DNA of 64,000 nucleotides from Mycobacterium sp. 852002-51057_SCH5723018. Lineage in GTDB: Bacteria > Actinomycetota > Actinomycetes > Mycobacteriales > Mycobacteriaceae. The stretch is taken from positions 103,421-167,420 of the forward strand of contig NZ_LZIR01000111.1 of NCBI RefSeq assembly GCF_001667035.1, written 5' to 3'. The position numbers and the translations under genes are program-made. Of this stretch, positions 25,945-34,078 are shown in pieces. The stretch's first letter is position 1, and each line of letters starts with the position of its first letter. The notes under the pieces are model-generated. The model made no database searches. It was not told the DNA's origin and saw nothing but the letters and a program-made list of their open reading frames with translations.

Positions 25945-27258
25945 ATGGCCCCTGCCAGTTCCCAGACCAGGCGACCGGTCGCTGTGCTCGGCGGCAACCG
26001 CATCCCGTTCGCGCGATCGGACGGCGCCTACGCCGAGGCGTCCAACCAAGACATGCTCACCGCGGCCCTCGACGGGCTGGTCGACCGGTTCGGGCTGGCC
26101 GGCGAGCGGCTGGGCGCGGTGGTCGGCGGCGCGGTGCTCAAGCACAGCCGCGACTTCAACCTGACCCGCGAATGCGTGCTGGGCTCGGAGCTGTCGTCCT
26201 ACACCCCGGCCTTCGACATCCAGCAGGCCTGCGGGACGGGGCTGCAGGCGGCGATCGCCGCCGCCGACGGCATCGCGGCCGGCCGCTACGAGGTGGCCGC
26301 GGCCGGCGGGGTGGACACCACCTCCGACCCGCCGATCGGCCTGGGTGACAACCTGCGCCGCCAGCTGCTGAAGCTGCGCCGGTCCAAGTCCAACCTGCAA
26401 CGGCTGAAGCTGGTGGGCACGCTGCCCGCCACGCTGGGCATCGAGATCCCGGCCAACAGCGAGCCGCGCACCGGCCTGTCGATGGGCGAGCACGCCGCCA
26501 TCACCACCAAGCAGATGGGCATCAAGCGCGTCGACCAGGACGAGCTGGCCGTCGCCAGCCACCGCAACATGTCCGCCGCCTACGACCGCGGCTTCTTCGA
26601 CGACCTGGTCACGCCGTTTCTGGGCGTCTACCGCGACGACAACCTGCGGCCCAACGCGGGCACCGAGAAGCTGGCGACCCTGCGCCCCGTCTTCGGGGTG
26701 AAGAACGGCGACGCCACGATGACCGCCGGCAACTCGACCCCGCTGACCGACGGCGCGTCGCTTGCGCTGCTGGCCAGCGAGGACTGGGCTGCCGCCCACT
26801 CGCTGACCCCGCTGGCCTACCTGGTGGACGCCGAAACCGCCGCCGTCGACTACGTCAACGGTCGCGACGGCCTGCTGATGGCGCCGACCTATGCGGTGCC
26901 CCGGCTGCTGGCCCGCAACGGGCTGAGCCTGCAGGACTTCGACTTCTACGAGATCCACGAGGCGTTCGCGTCGGTGGTGCTCGCGCACCTACAGGCGTGG
27001 GAATCCGAGGAGTACTGCAAGGAGCGGCTGGGCCTGGACGCCGCGCTCGGGTCGATCGATCGGTCCAAGCTCAACGTCAACGGCTCGTCGTTGGCCGCCG
27101 GTCACCCCTTCGCCGCCACCGGCGGCCGCATCCTGGCCCAGGCGGCCAAGCAGCTGGCCGAGAAGAAGGCGAACGGAAACGGAGGCGGACCGGTCCGCGC
27201 GCTGATTTCCATCTGCGCCGCCGGCGGGCAGGGCGTGGCCGCGATCCTGGAGGCCTGA
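25945..27258 (+). CDS. fadA2: Acetyl-CoA acyltransferase (thiolase) FadA2
   Basis: 437 residues from ATG 25945. Thiolase landmarks are all present: the nucleophile Cys96 in QQACGTG, the NEAF-equivalent IHEAFAS near 335 and AAGHPFAATGGR near 380 with the catalytic histidine. The C-terminal CAAGGQG contains the second cysteine. It cleaves 3-ketoacyl-CoA to acetyl-CoA, or runs in reverse. It matches Rv0243. The transcript reads toward an F6-like small RNA gene. Confidence 0.93.
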   Translation: MAPASSQTRRPVAVLGGNRIPFARSDGAYAEASNQDMLTAALDGLVDRFGLAGERLGAVVGGAVLKHSRDFNLTRECVLGSELSSYTPAFDIQQACGTGLQAAIAAADGIAAGRYEVAAAGGVDTTSDPPIGLGDNLRRQLLKLRRSKSNLQRLKLVGTLPATLGIEIPANSEPRTGLSMGEHAAITTKQMGIKRVDQDELAVASHRNMSAAYDRGFFDDLVTPFLGVYRDDNLRPNAGTEKLATLRPVFGVKNGDATMTAGNSTPLTDGASLALLASEDWAAAHSLTPLAYLVDAETAAVDYVNGRDGLLMAPTYAVPRLLARNGLSLQDFDFYEIHEAFASVVLAHLQAWESEEYCKERLGLDAALGSIDRSKLNVNGSSLAAGHPFAATGGRILAQAAKQLAEKKANGNGGGPVRALISICAAGGQGVAAILEA

Positions 27259-27288
27259 CCGGCCGTCCCGATGAATTGGGTCACAGTC

Positions 27289-27315
27289 GGTTACCAACCC
27301 CGAGCGGTGGGGTAA
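27289..27315 (+). promoter_or_regulatory. SigF-type promoter of the F6-like RNA
   Basis: GGTTA at 27289-27293 and GGGTAA at 27310-27315 with a 16-bp spacer match the mycobacterial SigF consensus GGTTT-N16-GGGTA. The predicted start is about 27320, 30 bp after the end of fadA2 plus the promoter length. Confidence 0.65.
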
Positions 27316-27319
27316 TCCT

Positions 27320-27468
27320 GGTCCGGATGGCCCCGTGTTGCGGTCTGACCCCCCGACCCCGACGGCAATACGGGGCATCCCTTAATCCGTCGCCCGTCGG
27401 CGGAAGATAGCGCCGGGCGTACGAAAAGGGCCGCCGCTGGAATGAGGGGATCCAGCGGCGGTCTTTTT
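27320..27468 (+). ncRNA. F6-like SigF-dependent small RNA between fadA2 and fadE5
   Basis: In M. tuberculosis the small RNA F6 lies in exactly this gap. Here a SigF-type promoter precedes about 149 bases that end in an intrinsic terminator. The main hairpin pairs 27325-27345 (GGATGGCCCCGTGTTGCGGTC) imperfectly with 27361-27380 and exposes a 15-base C-rich loop at 27346-27360 with a run of six C. C-rich loops of this kind pair with GGAG-type ribosome sites in mycobacterial sRNAs. Neither strand has a credible protein. The 5' end is predicted. The mature RNA may be shorter by processing. Confidence 0.72.
27431..27468 (+). terminator. Intrinsic terminator with T-tract
   Basis: An 11-base perfect stem (CCGCCGCTGGA, 27431-27441; partner 27451-27461) with a 9-base loop is followed by TCTTTTT. 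Canonical terminators with a T-run are uncommon in mycobacteria. This one ends the small RNA and any fadA2 read-through. Confidence 0.85.
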
Positions 27469-27491
27469 GGTATCTCTCACCCCACCGACAC

Positions 27492-27527
27492 AAGGTCCCC
27501 CGCTTCAGCGTGGAAGCGGGGGACCTT
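27492..27527. terminator. Strong hairpin terminator serving fadE5 and the plus strand
   Basis: A perfect 15-base stem (AAGGTCCCCCGCTTC, 27492-27506; partner 27513-27527) has a 6-base loop. It lies 25 bp past the end of fadE5 on the minus strand. Its AAGG/CCTT ends give short A/T runs on both sides. Confidence 0.75.
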
Positions 27528-27551
27528 GGTGTCTGAGGTGTCTGACCTCTT

Positions 27552-29387
27552 TTAGAAAGCGGCCTCGTCGAGCTCCATGATCTCGTTGTCCAGGGTCTCG
27601 AGCACCTCGCGGGTGCTGGCCAGCAGCGGCAGGAAGTTCTTGGCGAAGAACGACGCGACCGCGATCTTGCCCTCGTAGAAGGACCGCTCGGCGCCGCTGG
27701 CGCCGGCGTCGAGCGCGGCCACGGCCACGGCGGCCTGGCGCTGCAGCAGCCAGCCGATGACCAGGTCGCCGACGCTCATCAGGAAGCGCACCGAGCCCAG
27801 GCCCACCTTGTAGAGGCTGGTGACGTCCTCCTGGGCGGCCATCAGGTAGCCGGTCAGCGTGGCCGCCATCGCCTGCACGTCGGCCAGCGCCTTGCCCAGC
27901 AGCTCGCGCTCGGTCTTCAGCCGCCCGTTTCCGGACTCGCTGTTGACGAACTCCTGGATCTGGCCCGACACGTGGGCCAGCGCCACACCCTTGTCGCGGA
28001 CGATCTTGCGGAAGAAGAAGTCCTGCGCCTGGATGGCGGTGGTGCCCTCGTAGAGCGAGTCGATCTTGGAGTCGCGGATGTACTGCTCGATCGGGTAGTC
28101 CTGCAGGAAGCCCGAACCGCCCAGCGTCTGCAGGCTCTCGGTCAGCTTGGCGTACGCCTGCTCGGAGCCCACACCCTTGACCACCGGCAGCATCAGGTCG
28201 TTGACCTTGACGGCCAGGTTCGCGTCCACGCCGTGGAGCGCCTCGGCCACCGCGGCGTCCTGGTAGGTCGAGGTGTAGAGGTACAGCGCGCGCAGACCCT
28301 CGGCGTAGGCCTTCTGGGTCATCAGCGACCGGCGTACGTCGGGGTGGTGCGTGATGGTCACCCGCGGCGCGGTCTTGTCGGTCATCTGCGTCATGTCCGC
28401 GCCCTGCACGCGCGACTTGGCGTACTCCAGCGCGTTGAGGTAGCCGGTGGACAGGGTGGCGATCGCCTTGGTGCCCACCATCATCCGGGCCTGCTCGATG
28501 ACCTCGAACATCTGCGCGATGCCGTTGTGCACCTCGCCGACCAGCCAGCCCTTGGCGGGCACGCCGTGCTGGCCGAACGACAGCTCACAGGTCGCCGAGA
28601 CCTTGAGGCCCATCTTGTGCTCGACGTTGGTCACGAACACGCCGTTGCGCTCGCCCAGCTCGCCGGACTCGAAGTCGAACAGGAACTTGGGCACGAAGAA
28701 CAGCGACAGTCCCTTGGTGCCCGGGCCGGCGCCCTCGGGGCGGGCCAGCACCAAGTGGAAGATGTTCTCGAACAGGTCACCGGAATCACCCGAGGTGATG
28801 AACCGCTTCACGCCGTCGATATGCCAGGAGCCGTCGTCCTGCCTGATCGCCTTGGTCCGGCCGGCGCCGACATCCGAACCGGCGTCCGGCTCGGTGAGCA
28901 CCATGGTCGAGCCCCAGCCGCGCTCGGCGGCGAGGACGGCCCACTTGCGCTGCTCCTCGGTGCCGAGGTGGTAGAGGATGTTGGCGAAACCGGCGCCGCC
29001 GCCGTACATCCACACCGCCGGGTTGGCGCCGAGGATGTGCTCGTGCAGCGCCCACACCAGGACCTTGGGCATCGGCATGCCGCCCAGGGCCTCGTCGATG
29101 CCGACCTTGTCCCAGCCGGCCTCCTGCACCGCCTTGACGGAATCCTTGAAAGGCTCCGGCAGCGTCACCGCGTGGGTCTTCGGGTCGAAAACCGGCGGGT
29201 TGCGGTCGCTATCGGTGAACGACTCCGCGACCGGGCCCTCGGCCAGCCGGCTGATCTCGGTCAGCATTTCCTGGGCGGTTTCGACGTCGAGGTCGCTGTA
29301 CTCGCCCTGGCCCAGGGCCTTGTCAACGCCGAAGACTTCGAACAGGTTGAACACCTGGTCGCGGACGTTGCTCTTGTAGTGGCTCAC
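27552..29387 (-). CDS. fadE5: Acyl-CoA dehydrogenase FadE5 (broad-specificity)
   Basis: 611 residues from GTG 29387. GAGGAGG lies six bases upstream, and the resulting N-terminus SHYKSNVRDQ matches Rv0244c, so the longer frame to 29414 is rejected. The acyl-CoA dehydrogenase core (LTEPDAGSDVGAGRTKA near 165, GSGFLQDYPIEQYIRDSKI near 430 and YEGTTAIQAQDFF) is intact. It desaturates fatty acyl-CoA over a wide chain-length range in mycobacterial beta-oxidation. It is highly conserved and probably highly expressed. Confidence 0.95.
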   Translation of the reverse strand: MSHYKSNVRDQVFNLFEVFGVDKALGQGEYSDLDVETAQEMLTEISRLAEGPVAESFTDSDRNPPVFDPKTHAVTLPEPFKDSVKAVQEAGWDKVGIDEALGGMPMPKVLVWALHEHILGANPAVWMYGGGAGFANILYHLGTEEQRKWAVLAAERGWGSTMVLTEPDAGSDVGAGRTKAIRQDDGSWHIDGVKRFITSGDSGDLFENIFHLVLARPEGAGPGTKGLSLFFVPKFLFDFESGELGERNGVFVTNVEHKMGLKVSATCELSFGQHGVPAKGWLVGEVHNGIAQMFEVIEQARMMVGTKAIATLSTGYLNALEYAKSRVQGADMTQMTDKTAPRVTITHHPDVRRSLMTQKAYAEGLRALYLYTSTYQDAAVAEALHGVDANLAVKVNDLMLPVVKGVGSEQAYAKLTESLQTLGGSGFLQDYPIEQYIRDSKIDSLYEGTTAIQAQDFFFRKIVRDKGVALAHVSGQIQEFVNSESGNGRLKTERELLGKALADVQAMAATLTGYLMAAQEDVTSLYKVGLGSVRFLMSVGDLVIGWLLQRQAAVAVAALDAGASGAERSFYEGKIAVASFFAKNFLPLLASTREVLETLDNEIMELDEAAF

Positions 29388-29436
29388 TGAGTTCCTCCTC
29401 GTTGAGAATGCCACTTGTGGTTGGGTACTAGGTCTA

Positions 29437-29454
29437 AGTTACCCACCAGTAACT
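29437..29454. promoter_or_regulatory. Dyad AGTTAC-CCACCA-GTAACT at the fadE5 promoter
   Basis: Perfect 6-base arms of the form TTAC-N6-GTAA. It lies 50-67 bp upstream of the fadE5 start in the expected core-promoter zone and shares sequence and spacing with the dyad at 25851. It is followed on the far side by an AT-rich stretch. Confidence 0.6.
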
Positions 29455-29522
29455 ACCCTAAAATATATCCGTTGGATGGCCCTGCGCAAGCGAGTGTGAG
29501 CTAGATTTCACCATCTAATTAA

Positions 29523-29534
29523 CCAACCGGTTGG
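29523..29534. promoter_or_regulatory. 12-bp perfect palindrome CCAACCGGTTGG
   Basis: It lies 55 bp before the 2-oxoglutarate oxygenase start and far upstream of fadE5. The form resembles TetR-family operators, and a related sequence occurs before fadE6 at 55924. No regulator can be assigned. Confidence 0.4.
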
Positions 29535-29588
29535 GAAGGGCCGCTTCGGGCCACCGACAGAGCTTTGACCTGCGGAGATGATGAATCG

Positions 29589-30605
29589 ATGACGGACGTG
29601 GGGCGCGTCACTGCCCTGCCCGTGGTGAACCTTCGGTCACAACCGGGGCCGCTGCTCGACGGCCTGCGCGAGGCCGCGCACGAGGTGGGCTTCTTCTACC
29701 TGACGGGCCACGGGGTGCCGGCCGAGCTCGCCCGCCGCGTGCTCGGGGCGGCCCGCCGGCTGTTCGAGCTGCCGCAGGCCGACAAGGACGCAGTCGCGAT
29801 GGTGCGCAGCCCGCACTTCCGCGGCTACACCCGGCTGGGCGGGGAGTTGACGCAAGGCCGGGTGGACTGGCGCGAGCAGATCGACATCGGACCCGAACGC
29901 CCCCCGATCGGCGGGCCGGGCCGACCGGACTACCTGTGGCTGCAGGGCCCCAATCAATGGCCGGCGGCCCTGCCCGAATTGCCGCGGATCGTCGAGGAGT
30001 GGGACGCCGCGCTGGCCTCGGTGGCCCGCACCCTGCTCCGGCACTGGGCCGCCTCCCTGGGCAGCCCACCGGACGTGTTCGACGCCGCCTTCGCCGGGAC
30101 GCCCGCCACGCTGATCAAGATCATCCGGTACCCTTCCAGCGCGGCCAGCCCGCAGGGCGTGGGAGCGCACCGCGACGCCGGCGTGCTCACGCTGCTGTTG
30201 GCCGAGCCGGGCAGCCGCGGCCTGCAGGTGCGGCCGGCCGGGGGCGACTGGGTCGACGTGCCGCCGCTCCCGGGCGCCTTCATCGTCAACATCGGAGAAC
30301 TGCTCGAGGTGGCGACCGGCGGCTACCTGCGGGCCACCGAACACCGGGTGAATCTGAACGGCGCGTCGGGGGAGCGGATTTCGGTACCCTACTTCTTCAA
30401 TCCGCGCCTGGACGCGCAGATCCCGATGCTGTCACTGCCCACGGAATTAGCGGCACTGGCGTCTTCGAGGCATGACCCGTCGGACCCGATCTTTTCGGTC
30501 TACGGCCGCAACGCGTGGAAGAGCAGGTTACGGGCCCACCCGGATGTGGCCGCGGCGCATGGGTACTCGGCTGGTGATGGCGACGGCGCGGCGCCCGCCC
30601 GGTAG
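29589..30605 (+). CDS. 2-oxoglutarate/Fe(II)-dependent oxygenase (isopenicillin N synthase-like)
   Basis: 338 residues from ATG 29589, with a TTG eight codons earlier as alternative. The N-terminal DIOX_N region contains FFYLTGHGVP. The double-stranded beta-helix core has the iron ligands His194 and Asp196 (GAHRDAG) and His252 (TEHRVN). Arg263-Ile-Ser265 binds the 2-oxoglutarate carboxylate. It should hydroxylate or otherwise oxidise a small molecule. The substrate is unknown. I recall no such gene between fadE5 and Rv0245 in M. tuberculosis, so it appears to be an insertion in this lineage or a loss in the other. Confidence 0.85.
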   Translation: MTDVGRVTALPVVNLRSQPGPLLDGLREAAHEVGFFYLTGHGVPAELARRVLGAARRLFELPQADKDAVAMVRSPHFRGYTRLGGELTQGRVDWREQIDIGPERPPIGGPGRPDYLWLQGPNQWPAALPELPRIVEEWDAALASVARTLLRHWAASLGSPPDVFDAAFAGTPATLIKIIRYPSSAASPQGVGAHRDAGVLTLLLAEPGSRGLQVRPAGGDWVDVPPLPGAFIVNIGELLEVATGGYLRATEHRVNLNGASGERISVPYFFNPRLDAQIPMLSLPTELAALASSRHDPSDPIFSVYGRNAWKSRLRAHPDVAAAHGYSAGDGDGAAPAR

Positions 30606-30655
30606 GGTCGGGCAGGAGAAACCGTCTTCGACTTTTCAGGGGCGAATGAGGTCAG

Positions 30656-31144
30656 GTGAACTCGACGAACAAGCTGACACCGTCCACTCTTCGTGAGGCC
30701 TTCGGCCACTTTCCCTCCGGCGTGGTGGCCATCGCCGCCGAGGTCGAGGGGATCCGGGAAGGCTTGGCCGCCAGCACCTTCGTCCCCGTCTCGCTCGAGC
30801 CGCCGCTGGTGTCTTTCTGCGTGCAGAACACGTCGACGACGTGGCCCAAGCTCAAGGGCGTCCCGATGCTGGGCATCAGCGTGCTCGGCGAGGCGCACGA
30901 CGCCGCCGCGCGCACGCTGGCCGCCAAGACCGGCGACCGGTTCGCCGGTCTGGAGACGCTGTCCCGCTCCAGCGGTGCGGTCTTCATCAAGGGCACCGGC
31001 CTGTGGCTGGAGAGCGCGATCGAGCAACTGATACCGGCCGGTGACCACACCATCGTGGTCTTGCGGGTCAACGAGGTGACCGTGGACGCCGCGGTGGCGC
31101 CCATTGTGTTCCACCGCAGCACATTCCGCCGGCTTGGGGCATAG
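30656..31144 (+). CDS. Flavin reductase-like protein (Rv0245-like)
   Basis: 162 residues from GTG 30656. It is an FMN-binding split-barrel protein of the flavin_reduct family, with TLREAFGHFPSGVVAIA at the N-terminus and VSLEPPLVSFCVQNTSTTWP for the flavin-binding segment. Such proteins reduce FMN/FAD with NAD(P)H and feed two-component monooxygenases. No partner oxygenase of that class is adjacent. Same length as Rv0245. Confidence 0.88.
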   Translation: MNSTNKLTPSTLREAFGHFPSGVVAIAAEVEGIREGLAASTFVPVSLEPPLVSFCVQNTSTTWPKLKGVPMLGISVLGEAHDAAARTLAAKTGDRFAGLETLSRSSGAVFIKGTGLWLESAIEQLIPAGDHTIVVLRVNEVTVDAAVAPIVFHRSTFRRLGA

Positions 31145-31175
31145 CGGGCGCGCGCGCCGGGCGCAGGCTCGTCGG

Positions 31176-31331
31176 CTACGGGCGGTGGCTGAGCTCTTCC
31201 CGGTAGCCGGCGACGCGCCGCTCGATTTCGGCGGCGTCCTCGTGCCGGCCCTCCTTGTGCGCGAGCTCGGCGCGGACCGACAACTCACGGATCGCGGTTC
31301 GAATCTCGTTGACGCTGGTGGTTCCTCGCAT
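31176..31331 (-). CDS. Small helical protein downstream of sdhB
   Basis: 51 residues, starting at ATG 31331 and reading RELSVRAELAHKEGRHEDAAEIERRVAGYREEL. It is highly charged and probably two amphipathic helices. Codon use is mycobacterial with strong third-position GC. No ribosome site is visible. It begins 29 bp after sdhB and would be read from the sdh transcript. I do not recognise it. The gene could be translated by reinitiation. Confidence 0.55.
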   Translation of the reverse strand: MRGTTSVNEIRTAIRELSVRAELAHKEGRHEDAAEIERRVAGYREELSHRP

Positions 31332-31360
31332 AGGAAGCGGGTACCCGATGCCGCCGGAGG

Positions 31361-32107
31361 TTAACGGCGAAACAGCTTGTTGCCCAGCCACACCACCGGG
31401 TCGTACTTGCGGTCGACGACCCGTTCTTTCATCGGGATCAGCGCGTTGTCGGTGATCTTGATGTTTTCCGGGCACACCTCGGTGCAGCACTTGGTGATGT
31501 TGCAGTAGCCCAGGCCGTGCTCTTCCTGCGCCTGGTTGCGCCGGTCCAGCGTGTCCAGCGGGTGCATTTCCAGCTCGGCGATCCGCATCAGGTAGCGCGG
31601 GCCGGCGAACGCGTGCTTGTTCTCCTCGTGGTCGCGGACCACGTGGCAGACGTTCTGGCACAGGAAGCATTCGATGCACTTGCGGAACTCCTGCGAGCGC
31701 TGGACGTCGACCTGCGCCATCCGGTACTCCCCGGGCTGCAGTTCCTTGGGCGGCGCGAACGACGGTATCTCGCGGGCCTTTTCGTAGTTGAACGAGACGT
31801 CGGTGACCAGGTCGCGAATCACCGGGAAGGTCCGCAGCGGCGTGACGGTCACGACCTCGTCCTCGGCAAACGTCGACATCCGGGTCATGCACATCAGCCG
31901 GGGATAGCCGTTGACCTCCGCCGAGCACGATCCGCACTTGCCCGCCTTGCAGTTCCACCGCACGGCGAGGTCTGGCGTCTGCGTCTGCTGCAGGCGGTGG
32001 ATGATGTCGAGCACCACCTCGCCCTCGTTGACCTCAACGGTGAAGTCCTGCAGCTCGCCGCCGGCGTCGTCGCCGCGCCACACCCGCATGGTCGCGTTGT
32101 AGGCCAT
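31361..32107 (-). CDS. sdhB: Succinate dehydrogenase 1 iron-sulfur subunit
   Basis: 248 residues. The [2Fe-2S] cluster is held by Cys53, Cys58, Cys61 and Cys73. The C-terminal ferredoxin domain has CIECFLCQNVCH and CCTEVCPENI for the [4Fe-4S] and [3Fe-4S] clusters. It passes electrons from SdhA to the membrane subunit. The ATG abuts the TAA of sdhA (TAAATG), showing translational coupling. It corresponds to Rv0247c of the Sdh1 complex, the isoform linked to slow growth and low oxygen. Confidence 0.94.
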   Translation of the reverse strand: MAYNATMRVWRGDDAGGELQDFTVEVNEGEVVLDIIHRLQQTQTPDLAVRWNCKAGKCGSCSAEVNGYPRLMCMTRMSTFAEDEVVTVTPLRTFPVIRDLVTDVSFNYEKAREIPSFAPPKELQPGEYRMAQVDVQRSQEFRKCIECFLCQNVCHVVRDHEENKHAFAGPRYLMRIAELEMHPLDTLDRRNQAQEEHGLGYCNITKCCTEVCPENIKITDNALIPMKERVVDRKYDPVVWLGNKLFRR

Positions 32108-34036
32108 TTACTTCTCCGTCCTTGGGGTCCGCCCGGGATGGCCGGCCAGTTCCTCGTCGGTGTAGTACTTCTCCAGCTCGGAGATCTCGAAGAGCTCGAG
32201 CAGGTCCTGCCGCATCGGCACCTGCTCTTTACGGGTGATGGAGATGTCGGGGATCACGTCGTCACCGCCGGCCGCCCGGCAGACCAGCAACAGTTTGCGC
32301 CATGACGAGTCCATCGACGGGTGATCGTCGCGGGTGTGCCCGCCGCGGCTCTCGGTGCGCTCCAGCGCGGCCTTGGCCACGCACTCGCTGACCAGCAGCA
32401 TGTTGCGCAGGTCGATGGCCAGGTTCCAGCCCGGGTTGTACTGGCGATGCCCCTCGACATGCATGTTGTTGAACCGCTCGCGAAGTTTGCCCAGCCGCTC
32501 GAGCGCCTCGGTGATTTCCTCCGACTTGCGGATGATGCCGACCAGCTCGTTCATCGAGTCCTGCAGCTCCAGCTGCAGGGTGTACGGGTTCTCGGCGGCG
32601 GCGCCGTTGGTCGGTCCCTCGAACGGGGCCAGCGCCCGCTTCGCTGCCGTGTCGACGGCGTCCTGGGCGACCGACGGGCGGCTGCTCAGGGCCCGCACGT
32701 AATCCGCGGCGCCCAGGCCGGCGCGCCGGCCGAACACCAGCAGGTCCGACAGCGAGTTGCCGCCGAGCCGGTTGGACCCGTGCATGCCGCCGGAGCACTC
32801 ACCGGCGGCGAAGAGGCCGGGGACCGTGGCCGCGCCGGTGTCGGCGTCGACCTCCACGCCACCCATCACGTAGTGGCAGGTGGGCCCGACTTCCATTGGC
32901 TCCTTGGTGATGTCGACCCCGGCCAGCTCCTTGAACTGGTGGTACATCGACGGCAGGCGCCGGTTGATCTCGGCCGGCGCCAGCCGCGACGCGATGTCGA
33001 GGAAGACGCCGCCGTGCGGGCTGCCACGGCCGGCCTTGACCTCAGAGTTGATCGCACGCGCGACCTCGTCGCGCGGCAGCAGGTCCGGGGTGCGGCGGGC
33101 CGAGTCGTTGTCCTTGAGCCACTGGTCGGCCTCTTGCTCGGTTTCGGCGTACTGACCCTTGAACACCGGCGGGATGTACTCGAACATGAACCGCTTGCCG
33201 TCGGAATTCTTCAGCACCCCCCCGTCGCCGCGGACGCCCTCGGTGACCAGGATCCCTTTCACGCTCGGCGGCCACACCATGCCCGTCGGGTGGAACTGGA
33301 CGAACTCCATGTTGATCAGCGACGCGCCGGCCCGCAACGCCAGCGCGTGCCCGTCACCGGTGTACTCCCAGGAGTTCGAGGTCACCTTGAACGACTTGCC
33401 GATGCCGCCGGTGGCCAACACCACCGCCGGCGCCTCGAACACGACGAACCGGCCGCTCTCGCGCCAATAGCCGAACGCCCCGGCGATCGAGTCGCCATCC
33501 TTGAGCAGCTCGGTGATCGTGCATTCGGCGAACACCTTGATCCGCGCCTCGTAGTCGCCGAGTTCGGCGTGGTCCTCCTGCTGCAGCGAGACGATCTTCT
33601 GCTGCATGGTGCGGATCAGCTCCAGGCCGGTGCGGTCGCCGACGTGGGCCAGCCGCGGATAGGTGTGCCCGCCGAAGTTGCGCTGGCTGATCTTTCCGTC
33701 TTTGGTGCGGTCGAACAGCGCGCCGTAGGTCTCCAGCTCCCAGACCCGGTCCGGTGCCTCCTTGGCGTGCAGCTCGGCCATCCGCCAGTTGTTGAGGAAT
33801 TTCCCACCGCGCATCGTGTCGCCGAAGTGGGTCTTCCAGTTGTCTTTCGGGTTGGTGTTGCCCATCGAGGCGGCGCACCCGCCCTCGGCCATCACCGTGT
33901 GGGCCTTACCGAACAGAGACTTGCACACCACCGCCACCCGCAGGCCGCGTTCCCGCGCCTCGATGACCGCACGCAGCCCCGCGCCGCCGGCACCGATCAC
34001 GACTACGTCGTAGGAGTGCCGTTCGACCTCAACCAT
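32108..34036 (-). CDS. sdhA: Succinate dehydrogenase 1 flavoprotein subunit
   Basis: 642 residues. The N-terminal FAD motif VVVIGAGGAGLRAVIEA is at about 10-26. The flavinylation site is the histidine in GKAHTVMAEGG. HGSNRLGGNSLSDLLVFG (near 423) is the second FAD-contact motif, and the substrate arginine/histidine segment follows the family. It oxidises succinate to fumarate on the cytoplasmic face. It matches Rv0248c and is the second gene of the sdhC-sdhA-sdhB order. Confidence 0.95.
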   Translation of the reverse strand: MVEVERHSYDVVVIGAGGAGLRAVIEARERGLRVAVVCKSLFGKAHTVMAEGGCAASMGNTNPKDNWKTHFGDTMRGGKFLNNWRMAELHAKEAPDRVWELETYGALFDRTKDGKISQRNFGGHTYPRLAHVGDRTGLELIRTMQQKIVSLQQEDHAELGDYEARIKVFAECTITELLKDGDSIAGAFGYWRESGRFVVFEAPAVVLATGGIGKSFKVTSNSWEYTGDGHALALRAGASLINMEFVQFHPTGMVWPPSVKGILVTEGVRGDGGVLKNSDGKRFMFEYIPPVFKGQYAETEQEADQWLKDNDSARRTPDLLPRDEVARAINSEVKAGRGSPHGGVFLDIASRLAPAEINRRLPSMYHQFKELAGVDITKEPMEVGPTCHYVMGGVEVDADTGAATVPGLFAAGECSGGMHGSNRLGGNSLSDLLVFGRRAGLGAADYVRALSSRPSVAQDAVDTAAKRALAPFEGPTNGAAAENPYTLQLELQDSMNELVGIIRKSEEITEALERLGKLRERFNNMHVEGHRQYNPGWNLAIDLRNMLLVSECVAKAALERTESRGGHTRDDHPSMDSSWRKLLLVCRAAGGDDVIPDISITRKEQVPMRQDLLELFEISELEKYYTDEELAGHPGRTPRTEK

Positions 34037-34078
34037 GGAACCTCACTCAGCCTAATCTGGTATTTGTGAAATGGCTTC

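Noticed and set aside
27320..27468. 6C RNA family assignment
   Set aside because: There is a run of six C in one loop, but the two-loop 6C architecture is missing and the genomic position is that of F6.
27309..27493. Small protein genes in the fadA2-fadE5 gap
   Set aside because: Short frames only, no ribosome sites, and the region is explained by an RNA hairpin and two terminators.
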